From a virus, in IMG/VR virus record IMGVR_UViG_3300010299_000019, positions 1-37,580 of that record: a stretch of DNA of 37,580 nt; one strand, 5' to 3'. A program made the position numbers and the translations under genes. Below the pieces are notes generated by a model. That model was not told the origin of the DNA and made no database searches. It saw nothing but the letters and a program-made list of their open reading frames with translations. Position 1 is the first letter of the stretch. Each line of letters begins with the position of its first letter. Shown one piece after another: positions 8,110-14,870 of this stretch.

Positions 8110-8536
8110 TTTTGATACTGCTTACTTAGACCAATACATACTTTATTGCCAAAGAAGATACATAAGACCTTTTTTGGGGGAAGATTATTACGAGGAATTA
8201 TTAACACAAATTGCAGGTAGTAGTTTAACAAGTGATAATAATACGCTTTTAGAAAGTTATATTAAACCATCTTTAGCACATTATGTTGTACACGCAAGTT
8301 TACCACAATTAAGAAATCAAATAGCGAAAGGTGGTGTTTGGTTGAATTTATCAGATACTTCTGATGCAGCTAGTAATGTTGGATACAATCAAATAAGAGA
8401 TGACTATATTACAAAAGCAGAAGCATTTAGAGAAGAAATAGACTACTTTATAAAAGATGCTAGAAAAGACGATAGTACAAAATACCCTTTATATTGTGGT
8501 AAAAATAGTCAAGACACAGGAATAGTAATTTATTAA
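8045..8536 (+). CDS. Head-tail connector-like protein
   Basis: The protein has up to 163 residues, with possible ATG starts at 8045, 8063 and 8066; all lie in the end of the portal gene. It is helical, with YLDQYILYCQRRYIRPFLGEDYYEELL and YIKPSLAHYVVHASLPQL segments. This resembles the small head-completion or connector proteins (DUF6712 type) that follow the portal in Bacteroidota phages. It would sit below the portal and receive the tail. The family name is from memory of the pattern and was not checked. Confidence 0.65.
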   Translation: MSLTTEMMTSTEVKTSAIVDSNFDTAYLDQYILYCQRRYIRPFLGEDYYEELLTQIAGSSLTSDNNTLLESYIKPSLAHYVVHASLPQLRNQIAKGGVWLNLSDTSDAASNVGYNQIRDDYITKAEAFREEIDYFIKDARKDDSTKYPLYCGKNSQDTGIVIY

Positions 8537-8537
8537 A

Positions 8538-8744
8538 ATGAACGAACACCAACAAATATTAACAACCAAATTAGGGCTTATTATAGGAAGCGTAACAGGA
8601 ACACTAACACTAGCAGACATTGATTTAATAATGGCTATTCTTTTAAAGTTTGTATCTATAATATCATTTATAATAGTTATAGCTTTGAATATACCTAAAC
8701 TATACCACAAGATAAAGAATTGGAGAAATGGAAAAAATAATTGA
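8538..8744 (+). CDS. Small membrane protein, holin-like
   Basis: The 68-residue protein has a strong membrane segment at about residues 29-52 (IMAILLKFVSIISFIIVIAL), a weaker hydrophobic stretch before it, and a basic tail (KIKNWRNGKNN). Size, topology and position at the start of the lysis cassette fit a holin or a holin partner, which would open the inner membrane at lysis. There are two candidates: the 66-residue protein at 9428 has two membrane segments. Confidence 0.6.
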   Translation: MNEHQQILTTKLGLIIGSVTGTLTLADIDLIMAILLKFVSIISFIIVIALNIPKLYHKIKNWRNGKNN

Positions 8745-9033
8745 TATATCTAAATACGTTGGTGCTTTTATGGTTATTCAAGCTGGATTAGGTTTTATTG
8801 CAAAGCCTTTATTGGATGACTACATAGACAATCATATAAAGACCTATCAAAAACAAGTAGAAGAAAAAGAAAACAATAAACAAAGTTTTAGAAGTTTATT
8901 AGCTCCTAAGATGGGAGTAGAAGAGGATGAAGTACACATTGAACTTGGTAGAATGTATAAAGATGAGCAGGATTTTAAAAAGATAGTTAAAAGCGAAATA
9001 AAATATTATCATCCATCAACATTGATTAAATGA
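8728..9033 (+). CDS. Lysis-cassette protein of unknown function
   Basis: This 101-residue protein overlaps the previous gene by 17 bases. It has a mildly hydrophobic N-terminus (YVGAFMVIQAGLGFIAKPLL, about 11-30) followed by a charged helical region (KTYQKQVEEKENNKQSF). It could be membrane-anchored with a cytoplasmic or periplasmic coiled segment. I recognise no family. Its position between a holin-like protein and the DUF5675 protein suggests a role in lysis. Confidence 0.6.
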   Translation: MEKIIDISKYVGAFMVIQAGLGFIAKPLLDDYIDNHIKTYQKQVEEKENNKQSFRSLLAPKMGVEEDEVHIELGRMYKDEQDFKKIVKSEIKYYHPSTLIK

Positions 9034-9431
9034 AAGTAGAGATTAAAAGAATAACCGAAGGAGATAGGCAAACAGAAGGAGTATTAACTGTTTTCAATGG
9101 AGATGAAAAAGTATTCCAATGTTATACTTTAGAACTACCAGACAAAGACAATCAAAAGCGTGTTTCTTGTATTCCTAAAGGAGTTTACAATGTAGAAAAA
9201 AGGTACTCTACTAAATATAAACACCACTTTCATATACAAGATGTACCAAACAGAAGCTATATTTTAATACATCAAGCTAACTATGTACGCCAATTATTAG
9301 GCTGTATTGCTGTGGGTAAAACTTTAACCGATATTGACAAAGATGGATTAAGGGATGTAACTTCTAGTGTAGCCACAATGAATAAATTAAACGGTATTTT
9401 ACCAGACACTTTTAAATTAACAATAAAATGA
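9030..9431 (+). CDS. DUF5675-like protein, candidate peptidoglycan-acting lysis enzyme
   Basis: This 133-residue protein matches the DUF5675 pattern: TLELPDKDNQKRVSCIPKG (about 33-51), then VPNRSYILIHQAN (72-84) and LLGCIAVG (89-96). His81 and Cys92 lie in the order of the L,D-transpeptidase (YkuD) motif HxxN...GC, so a Cys-dependent peptidoglycan role is plausible but inferred. No other endolysin is recognisable in the window, and this gene sits between holin-like genes, which makes it the best endolysin candidate. It overlaps both neighbours by 4 bases. Confidence 0.7.
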   Translation: MKVEIKRITEGDRQTEGVLTVFNGDEKVFQCYTLELPDKDNQKRVSCIPKGVYNVEKRYSTKYKHHFHIQDVPNRSYILIHQANYVRQLLGCIAVGKTLTDIDKDGLRDVTSSVATMNKLNGILPDTFKLTIK

Positions 9432-9628
9432 CAGATAAATTAAAAAATATTATATCAAACATTATAGGCTTAATAGTTGTATTAGTTAGTTTTTACTTAT
9501 ACATATTTAAAGACTTAGAAACTGCTAAGTTCTGCATTGCTTTGGTTGTTTCTTTAGCTTTATTTATGTTTAAAGCACCTGTATTAAAAGACTATATTAA
9601 AAAGTTTTTAGATAAGAAGTTAAAGTGA
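9428..9628 (+). CDS. Two-helix membrane protein, holin candidate
   Basis: The 66-residue protein has two membrane helices (about 8-27 and 33-48), a short turn (KDLETAK) and a basic tail ending LDKKLK, a classic small holin layout. It overlaps the DUF5675 gene by 4 bases and the next gene through GTGA. Together with the 8538 protein it could be a holin/antiholin pair. Confidence 0.65.
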   Translation: MTDKLKNIISNIIGLIVVLVSFYLYIFKDLETAKFCIALVVSLALFMFKAPVLKDYIKKFLDKKLK

Positions 9629-10182
9629 AACTAAAAGATTTTATAATAACAGCCTTAGTAATTGTAATTATTTATTTATTCACTTGCAATAAACCTAAAG
9701 TAATAACCGAAACTAAAACAGTTACAAGGGTTGATTCACTTTATTTTAGAGATACAATAGTACAAACAATAAAAGTTCCTAAGAAAGAGTTAGTATTTAT
9801 TAAAGAAACACCGTTTAACATAGATTTAAGCGATACCAGCGAACTTTCTGCTCGTTTTAGTACTTATGTATATGAACAAAAAGATAGTTTGTTAGAAGCT
9901 CTTATTTCAATCGAAGCAGATAAACGACCCGATAAAGTTAGCTTTGAGTATGAATTTAAGAACTTTACTTTAAGAGATTCAATTTATGTAAGAGATTCGG
10001 TTTATAATGAAGTTAAAAAGTCTTTTTTAAGTGTTGGAGCTACTTTGGTTGGTAGTAAAACTTCGTTTGGGTTTGCTCCAGTAATTCAATACAGCCATAA
10101 AAAAGGCAATAATTACTCATTAGGTTATGATTTAATTAACAATCAATTTCACGTAGGGTTTAGTAAAAAGATAAGCCATTAA
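9625..10182 (+). CDS. Membrane-anchored periplasmic protein, spanin candidate
   Basis: This 185-residue protein starts at GTG within GTGA at the end of the holin-like gene. Residues 1-21 are a hydrophobic N-terminus ending in YLFTC, so it is either a membrane anchor or a lipoprotein signal with Cys21. A charged helical middle follows. The last 50 residues are alternating polar/hydrophobic strands (SFLSVGATLVGSKTSFGFAP, then YSLGYDL and FHVGFSKK) resembling outer-membrane beta-hairpins. As last gene of the lysis cassette it could link inner and outer membranes, acting as a spanin. This is inference; no known spanin family is recognised. Confidence 0.6.
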   Translation: MKLKDFIITALVIVIIYLFTCNKPKVITETKTVTRVDSLYFRDTIVQTIKVPKKELVFIKETPFNIDLSDTSELSARFSTYVYEQKDSLLEALISIEADKRPDKVSFEYEFKNFTLRDSIYVRDSVYNEVKKSFLSVGATLVGSKTSFGFAPVIQYSHKKGNNYSLGYDLINNQFHVGFSKKISH

Positions 10183-10239
10183 AACGGCTTCCAACATCCG
10201 ATATAAAAACATCTAAAGACGTTTCATATCTTGGTGTTA
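10181..10239. repeat. 59-bp hairpin repeat, copy 1
   Basis: Copy 1 matches copy 2 (11043-11101) at 55 of 59 positions without gaps. It begins AAAACGGCTTCCAACA and ends CATATCTTGGTGTTA. Internal complementarity (AACATC/GGTGTT outer arm, ATAT/ATAT, AAACATCT/AGACGTTT inner arm with one mismatch or wobble) folds it into one imperfect hairpin. It lies just beyond the 3' end of the minus-strand Dam gene. Confidence 0.85.
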
Positions 10240-10272
10240 TGCACAATAATTAAAAAAAAGGGTGACTCACTC

Positions 10273-11031
10273 TTACGCAAAAAGAGATTGTTGTATATTT
10301 TGATAATTAGTTACAAGTATTTCTGTTCTAAAGTTTTTCAAATTACCTCTTTCTCCTATTATAATAATGTTTAAGTTTCTTTCTTTTGCTTGTTCCAAAA
10401 TAAATGGGTGGTCAAATTCACTCATTGCAAACTTGAATTTACTTTTTTCTAAACAATCAAATAAGTCTTTACTATCATTTTCGTTAAATGAGTTGCTATA
10501 ATTATCGTCAGTTCCTAAATACGGTGGGTCACAGTAAATAAAACCGTTACCAGCATTTTTATCTCTTAACTGCTTAAAAAAATCCCTAAAATCTTTATTA
10601 CTAAATTGAACGTCTTTTATAAGTTCAAATGTTTTATCTATCCTTTCTTGAAATATACTTTTAGGGTTTTCAGCCCCAAAACACATAGAAGCACCAGCAC
10701 CCATATAAGTAAAATTACTTAAAAATATGAACCTTAACGCTTGCCTTATACTTTCGGATTCTTTGTGTTTTTTCCAATGTTCTAAAAACGCATTGTGTAC
10801 AGGTAAAATTTCCATCTGTTTTTTAAGTTCTTCTTTTTGTAATGTAACTACTTGAAACAAGTTAAATACATCGTTATCAAAATCATTTACAATATTATAT
10901 TTTACTTTCGGCTTATTAAAGAACATTCCGCCAGCACCAAAAAAAGGCTCAATATACATTGTATGTTTAGGAAAATGCTTTTGTATTTCCTTTGCTATTT
11001 TGCTTTTGTTTCCCATTCTTCTTAATATCAT
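10273..11031 (-). CDS. dam: Dam-type (D12 class) adenine-N6 DNA methyltransferase
   Basis: The 252-residue enzyme transfers a methyl group from SAM to adenine in DNA. The alpha-class motif order is clear: RRMGNK at 4-9, SAM-binding EPFFGAGG at 28-35, and catalytic DPPY at 168-171. GATC specificity is typical for the family but cannot be read here. It is one of only two minus-strand genes, and both of its ends lie next to copies of the 59-bp repeat. This suggests it arrived as a unit with the repeat. It probably shields phage DNA from host restriction. Confidence 0.92.
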   Translation of the reverse strand: MILRRMGNKSKIAKEIQKHFPKHTMYIEPFFGAGGMFFNKPKVKYNIVNDFDNDVFNLFQVVTLQKEELKKQMEILPVHNAFLEHWKKHKESESIRQALRFIFLSNFTYMGAGASMCFGAENPKSIFQERIDKTFELIKDVQFSNKDFRDFFKQLRDKNAGNGFIYCDPPYLGTDDNYSNSFNENDSKDLFDCLEKSKFKFAMSEFDHPFILEQAKERNLNIIIIGERGNLKNFRTEILVTNYQNIQQSLFA

Positions 11032-11042
11032 ATCTTAAATTT

Positions 11043-11101
11043 AAAACGGCTTCCAACACCACATATCAAAACATCTAAAGACGTTTCATATCTTGGTGTT
11101 A
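11043..11101. repeat. 59-bp hairpin repeat, copy 2
   Basis: This is the second copy of the repeat at 10181-10239, in the same orientation and 862 bases away. Here the outer arm AACACC/GGTGTT is perfect. Read on the minus strand, the inner arm AAACGTCT/AGATGTTT pairs completely if one G-U is allowed. It sits just after the 3' end of the beta-class methyltransferase and just before the Dam gene, as a cassette-boundary element would. Confidence 0.85.
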
Positions 11102-11110
11102 GTGGCAATG

Positions 11111-11917
11111 CTACCCGAACACACGAGCAACTGCCAAATCATAATATTTTACCTCTTTTTCAATTCCAATGAATTTTCGGTTCAACTCTTTTGCTCCTAA
11201 GCAAGTTGTTCCACTACCCATTGTGTTATCCAAAACAAGTTCGCCATCATTTGAGTAAGTGCTAATAATCCATTTCATCAACTCCAAAGGTTTTTCTGTT
11301 GGGTGCTGTTTTGCCTTTTGGTTTGCGTTGCTAATCTCAATAATGGAAGTCGGATAGTATTCATTATTAAACTTCACATCTTCATTATAACTTCCGTATG
11401 TTCCTTTATTCCCACCAACATAACCACCTTTTTTTCGTGGCTTTCCTCGTTCTTCCATTATTGGATTATACGTTGTTTTCCCTTTGGCAAAAATCAAAAT
11501 ATCTTCGTGCCTTCTCAATGGCATTTTTTTGGCGTTTAAAAATCCGCTTGTGCTTTTCTTATCCCATATCAGTTTATACTTAAACCACTTTGGGTTGCTC
11601 ATCATTAATACGCCTGTAAAAATACCATCAGCAGTTAAAACTATGCAACCGTTTTCACTTAATATTCTACTGTAATTTTGCCAAAGTAAATCCAAAGGCA
11701 AAACACTATCCCACTTGTTTTGAGTAGTTCCATAAGGCAAATCTGCTAAAATAAGTTGAACCGATTTATCAGGAATAAGAGGTAAAATATCCATACAATC
11801 TGCATTGAACAAAGCACAGCCACTAACATCGGCTATATGCAATAGCGGTTTCGGTGCGTTGTTCAACATTTGTTCTATTATCATAATTCGTTCTATATTT
11901 AAAGTTTTGTTTTTCAA
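11111..11917 (-). CDS. Beta-class DNA methyltransferase (N6-adenine or N4-cytosine)
   Basis: In this 268-residue enzyme the catalytic motif DLPYG (59-63, a DPPY variant) comes before the SAM-binding motif DNTMGSGTT (230-238), with HPTEKPLELM (205-214) between them, which is the beta-class order. The target base and site cannot be deduced. The gene looks less AT-rich than its neighbours, suggesting separate origin. A second possible start is the Met at residue 12. It lies upstream of, and in line with, the Dam gene, separated by a 59-bp hairpin repeat. Confidence 0.9.
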   Translation of the reverse strand: MKNKTLNIERIMIIEQMLNNAPKPLLHIADVSGCALFNADCMDILPLIPDKSVQLILADLPYGTTQNKWDSVLPLDLLWQNYSRILSENGCIVLTADGIFTGVLMMSNPKWFKYKLIWDKKSTSGFLNAKKMPLRRHEDILIFAKGKTTYNPIMEERGKPRKKGGYVGGNKGTYGSYNEDVKFNNEYYPTSIIEISNANQKAKQHPTEKPLELMKWIISTYSNDGELVLDNTMGSGTTCLGAKELNRKFIGIEKEVKYYDLAVARVFG

Positions 11918-11921
11918 ATCC

Positions 11922-11942
11922 GCTACTGCACATAGCCGTAGC
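11922..11942 (-). repeat. Short hairpin upstream of the methyltransferase
   Basis: GCTAC (11922-11926) and GTAGC (11938-11942) can pair around an 11-base loop, just upstream of the minus-strand start at 11917. The nearby ACGGCT words resemble those in the 59-bp repeats, so this may be a decayed boundary element or a regulatory hairpin in the 5' leader. The evidence is slight. Confidence 0.35.
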
Positions 11943-11966
11943 CGTTAGCAAACATACAACAATTAT

Positions 11967-11996
11967 TTTGAAATAAAAAATATTTGTTTATATTTG
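11967..11996 (+). promoter_or_regulatory. Early promoter with both Bacteroidota boxes
   Basis: TTTG (11967-11970) and TATATTTG (11989-11996) are separated by 18 bases, within the 17-23 range reported for Flavobacterium promoters (TTG/TAnnTTTG). This is the only promoter in the window with a convincing -33 box. Transcription would start near 12000-12003, giving a leader of about 8-11 bases before ATG 12011. The in-frame TTG at 11984 lies inside the promoter and cannot be the start. Confidence 0.75.
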
Positions 11997-12010
11997 TACA
12001 AACTAAAATT

Positions 12011-12958
12011 ATGGCAGGTCAAGGACAACAAGTTGCTTATGAAAAGTTTGTAATTGAAAGATTAGAAGTTGAGCCAAACAACACAAGGTTAGCAGAGATA
12101 GTACAGCAAGAATTTTCATTAGACACTCCATTAGACACAATCCGCAGGACTGTATCAAGGATAAGAAGTAGAAACTCTACTCAATTAAAGAAACCGATAA
12201 AGCGACTATTCTACGACATCGAAACAAGTTACGCAAAGGGTTGGTTTTGGCGACCATCTTACAACACTAGAATAACCTATCAACAAATAATAGAACATTC
12301 TAAAATAATTTGTATAAGTTGGAAGTGGCAAGGCGAGGATAAAATCTACAATCTAAAGTGGGATAAAGACCAATGCGATAAACAAATGATTTATGAGTTT
12401 ATAAAAGTATTAGACAAAGCAGATGAAGTAGTAGCTCATAATGGAGATAGATTTGATGAGAAGTGGATAAGAAAAAGAGCAATATACCACCGTTTACCTA
12501 TGCGACCTAATTACAGAAGTTTAGATACATTAAAAAAGGCTAAAGCACATTTTGGTTTTGATTCTAATAGATTAGATGATTTAGGCGATTATTTAGGAGT
12601 AGGTAGAAAGTTGGAAAATGAAAAGGGCTTATGGGATAAAGTAGTACAATTTAATAATCGTAAAGCACTACAAAAAATGGTTGATTATTGCGATGTAGAT
12701 GTTATCTTATTAGAAGATGTTTATACAGTAATGATGCCATACATTAAAAAGAACACAAATTTTGCTGTATTAAAGGGTGGTAATAAATTCGATTGCCCTG
12801 AATGTGCTAGTCCTCACACCCACTTAGTAAAAACATACACAACAGAAGCAGGAACATTTAAGCGAGTAATGGAGTGTAAGAGTTGTGATAATAACTTTAG
12901 CATAAATAATAGCACATATCAAAATTATTTAGTAAAACAAATGACTAATGACAACTAA
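12011..12958 (+). CDS. DEDD-type 3'-5' exonuclease with C-terminal zinc ribbon
   Basis: The 315-residue protein has an RNase H-like exonuclease fold. The motifs are FYDIET (Asp69, Glu71), AHNGDRFDEKW (Asn144 to Asp149) and YCDVD (Tyr226, Asp230). Together they give the DEDDy set that binds two metal ions. An N-terminal region (1-60) resembles a helix-turn-helix, and the C-terminus has CPEC (262-265) and CKSC (289-292), a probable zinc ribbon. The ATG at 12011 follows the promoter by 14 bases. It is first gene of the early operon and may serve recombination, repair or degradation of host DNA. Confidence 0.85.
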   Translation: MAGQGQQVAYEKFVIERLEVEPNNTRLAEIVQQEFSLDTPLDTIRRTVSRIRSRNSTQLKKPIKRLFYDIETSYAKGWFWRPSYNTRITYQQIIEHSKIICISWKWQGEDKIYNLKWDKDQCDKQMIYEFIKVLDKADEVVAHNGDRFDEKWIRKRAIYHRLPMRPNYRSLDTLKKAKAHFGFDSNRLDDLGDYLGVGRKLENEKGLWDKVVQFNNRKALQKMVDYCDVDVILLEDVYTVMMPYIKKNTNFAVLKGGNKFDCPECASPHTHLVKTYTTEAGTFKRVMECKSCDNNFSINNSTYQNYLVKQMTNDN

Positions 12959-13217
12959 TGAGAAGATTAAAAGGTTAATGATAAAGCACACTAACAACTT
13001 TATAGATAAGAATAATATTTATGGAGATAGTTTGCAAAATCCTATTAGTATATTTCAAAAGGATAAAATGCAAGGTATTTTAGGGCGTATAGATGACAAA
13101 CTAAACAGAATTAAAACAGTAGGCATAAATGAAGATACAGAAGATACTATTGAGGATTTAATAGGGTATTTTGTGCATTTAGAAATAATGTTAGAGGATG
13201 CTAAAGAAGAAAGTTAA
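12948..13217 (+). CDS. DUF1599 / nucleotide-modification-associated-like protein
   Basis: The 89-residue protein carries NIYGDSLQNPISIF (23-36), GRIDDKLNRI (46-55) and EDTIEDLIGYFVHLEIML. This pattern of YGDS, a central Ile/Asp/Lys/Arg helix and DLIGY is seen in the DUF1599 (Nmad1-like) family, often phage-encoded and related in form to MazG nucleotide pyrophosphohydrolases. A role in nucleotide metabolism is inferred. It overlaps the exonuclease gene by 11 bases. Confidence 0.65.
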   Translation: MTTNEKIKRLMIKHTNNFIDKNNIYGDSLQNPISIFQKDKMQGILGRIDDKLNRIKTVGINEDTEDTIEDLIGYFVHLEIMLEDAKEES

Positions 13218-13344
13218 AGGTATATTCTTATCCTTACCAAAAGAAACAATATCCAGCGAATATATTGCTGAACTAACAAACACTAATATTAATAAGATTG
13301 AAAAAATATTAGTAAATTTGGAGAAAGAAAAGTTCATAAAGTGA
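13198..13344 (+). CDS. 48-residue winged-helix-like small protein
   Basis: This short ORF runs from ATG 13198 to TGA 13342-13344. It overlaps the previous gene by 20 bases and the next start (GTG 13341) by 4, filling an otherwise odd gap. The sequence SSEYIAELTNTNINKIEKIL followed by VNLEKEKFIK has the helix-turn-helix then 'wing' rhythm of MarR/MTH-type DNA-binding domains. The tight coupling to both neighbours supports it as a real gene. DNA binding is inferred. Confidence 0.6.
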   Translation: MLKKKVKGIFLSLPKETISSEYIAELTNTNINKIEKILVNLEKEKFIK

Positions 13345-13553
13345 AAACATCATTAGATAAAGAAATAACTGTTTATTGTGTTTTAAGTGAATACAACGAA
13401 GCACTTATTAATGATGGTATTTGTGATTATTACTTAACACTTCAAGACTTATACGAATGTGAGGGTGTAGTTCCTCACGTAGAGTTAAAAACTAAAGAAT
13501 GGTTAGAGCTTGATTCTAATTCAATAGACTTAACATTATTAAATTTAAACTAA
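13341..13553 (+). CDS. Small acidic protein of unknown function
   Basis: The protein has 70 residues and starts at GTG overlapping the TGA of the preceding small ORF. It is acidic (KTKEWLELDSNSIDLTLLNL at the end) with two cysteines and no membrane segment. It is the last gene of the first early operon, 27 bases before a strong terminator hairpin. I do not recognise it. Confidence 0.65.
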   Translation: MKTSLDKEITVYCVLSEYNEALINDGICDYYLTLQDLYECEGVVPHVELKTKEWLELDSNSIDLTLLNLN

Positions 13554-13580
13554 TTTCCCTTTTCATAATTCTTGTTTTGG

Positions 13581-13611
13581 GGTGGTTGTAGAAATGCAGC
13601 CACCTTTTTTT
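13581..13611 (+). terminator. Rho-independent terminator
   Basis: GGTGGTTG (13581-13588) pairs with CAGCCACC (13597-13604) through 8 bp with one G-U, followed at once by seven T (13605-13611). It ends the operon 12011-13553 and separates it from the next promoter. It is the clearest intrinsic terminator in the window. Confidence 0.85.
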
Positions 13612-13661
13612 ATCTTCTGAAACCCTTATAAACATTGAGAAAATAAAAATAAATGAAAAAA

Positions 13662-13706
13662 AGTTAACCAAAAGTTAACAACGTATTACTTTTTGTATTA
13701 CATTTG
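13662..13706 (+). promoter_or_regulatory. Promoter with tandem GTTAAC sites
   Basis: The -7 box TACATTTG is at 13699-13706. Two copies of AGTTAAC (13662-13668 and 13673-13679), each holding the palindrome GTTAAC, are 11 bases apart, one helical turn. They lie where the -33 region should be, and no TTTG is found there. This suggests a regulator-bound promoter. Transcription would start about 30 bases before ATG 13737. Confidence 0.6.
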
Positions 13707-13736
13707 CTTTAAGTTTAATACTTAAAATAAAACGAT

Positions 13737-13928
13737 ATGGAAACTTTAAAAACACTACACGCAAAAATTGAAAAAAAAGCTATCTCAATAAAAAAAGTTA
13801 AGGATGATTTAAAAACAAGCACAGTTGATTCTGTTACTGAACATTTGAAAGTGTTTTTAAAAAAATTACAAAACGATAAAGAAAACTTGCAATTACAATT
13901 TGATGAAATATATAAAAAATTCAATTAA
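13737..13928 (+). CDS. Small coiled-coil protein
   Basis: This 63-residue, Lys/Glu-rich helical protein (METLKTLHAKIEKKAISIKK at the start) probably forms a coiled coil over its whole length. It is the first gene after the terminator and promoter at 13581-13706, so it is likely made early. I recognise no family. Confidence 0.65.
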   Translation: METLKTLHAKIEKKAISIKKVKDDLKTSTVDSVTEHLKVFLKKLQNDKENLQLQFDEIYKKFN

Positions 13929-13954
13929 ACAAATAACAATTAAAACAAAACAAG

Positions 13955-14275
13955 ATGAAAATAGAATTAAACGACTTAGAGTTCCCTTATTACGAAGGAT
14001 TAGATTCAGAAGGAAACTTTATTAGAGATGCAGTAATTAACTATAATGATTATGTTATTACTTGCGAGGTTAGTTGGTGGTATAACTTCCAATTAGATAA
14101 AGGAGATTATTATACACCTGATTATAAGTTCGCAACATTAGACCACTTAACTATTATATTAGATGAATGGTACGACAAAGAAGAAACTCTACTACATTTA
14201 GAAGATAGCACTAAAGCAGTTATTTTAGAAAAGATAGAAAAACATATTAAAGAACATACAAATTTTAGTATATGA
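13955..14275 (+). CDS. Acidic protein of unknown function
   Basis: The 106-residue protein is acidic and aromatic-rich (CEVSWWYNFQLDKGDYYTPD in the middle) with no membrane segment or known motif. It is expressed early with the genes around it and overlaps the next start by 4 bases. Small acidic early phage proteins sometimes mimic DNA to block host defences, but nothing here shows that directly. Confidence 0.65.
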   Translation: MKIELNDLEFPYYEGLDSEGNFIRDAVINYNDYVITCEVSWWYNFQLDKGDYYTPDYKFATLDHLTIILDEWYDKEETLLHLEDSTKAVILEKIEKHIKEHTNFSI

Positions 14276-14514
14276 ATAAATATAAAAAAGCAGATGCAAA
14301 CGGTAATCAGTTACCAGAGCAAATAGGAAAGGGATTAACTCCTCATTGGGATAAAATAAAAGACCAATATAGAGAACCTTTAGATGATATTATTACATTT
14401 AAAATATCTAAAAAAGACAAACAATGCTTTGAAAAGTTGTTAGAAATGAATAACTTAGACAAGTCAAAAGTGTTGAGGGCAGCAGTAAAAGAAATTAATA
14501 ACGAATTAAAATAA
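14272..14514 (+). CDS. Small protein with ribbon-helix-helix-like C-terminus
   Basis: In this 80-residue protein residues 40-80 (DIITFKISKKDKQCFEKLLE, then NNLDKSKVLRAAVKEINNEL) have the strand-helix-turn-helix pattern of ribbon-helix-helix DNA-binding domains. The N-terminal half (ADANGNQLPEQIGKGLTPHW) may be a flexible arm. It could be an early transcription regulator. The fold call rests only on the residue pattern. Confidence 0.6.
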   Translation: MNKYKKADANGNQLPEQIGKGLTPHWDKIKDQYREPLDDIITFKISKKDKQCFEKLLEMNNLDKSKVLRAAVKEINNELK

Positions 14515-14520
14515 TAGATT

Positions 14521-14859
14521 ATGGAAACAATTAAGATTCAAGGAAAAGACTATGTAACTGTAAACGAAAGGTTAAAATACTTTAGAGAAAAGTTTGCAGG
14601 TTATAGTTTAACAACTGAAATTTCACACATAAACGAAAACGGTGTAATTGTCAGAGCAAGTATAAAGAATGATAAAGGCGATGAAGTAGCAAGTGGCTAT
14701 GCTCACGAAAAGCAAGGCAGCTCATTTATTAATAAAACTTCATTTATTGAAAACTGTGAAACATCTGCTTGGGGTAGAGCATTAGCAAATTTCGGAATAG
14801 GCATAGATTCATCTGTTGCCTCTGCTGATGAAGTAGCAAACGCAATTAAAAACCAATAA
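14521..14859 (+). CDS. Phage recombination-type protein (possible ssDNA annealing)
   Basis: This 112-residue protein has VNERLKYFREKFAGY (14-28), a strand-rich middle, and the motif ENCETSAWGRALANFGIG (78-95). The pattern ETSAxGRALAxxGIG followed by ASADEVANAI is shared by small phage proteins found beside recombination genes. It recalls the GSAxTYxRRY...LGI element of ERF/Rad52-like annealing proteins, but the protein is shorter than those. I infer a role in ssDNA handling. The family name is uncertain. Confidence 0.55.
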   Translation: METIKIQGKDYVTVNERLKYFREKFAGYSLTTEISHINENGVIVRASIKNDKGDEVASGYAHEKQGSSFINKTSFIENCETSAWGRALANFGIGIDSSVASADEVANAIKNQ

Positions 14860-14870
14860 AAATAAATGTT

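Noticed and set aside
10181-11101. Insertion sequence flanked by direct repeats
   Set aside because: No transposase lies between the repeats and the repeats are single hairpins, not terminal inverted repeats; a cassette-boundary role fits better.
11984-12010. TTG start upstream of the exonuclease ATG
   Set aside because: The TTG lies inside the -7 promoter region (11981-11996), upstream of the predicted transcription start, so ATG 12011 is used.
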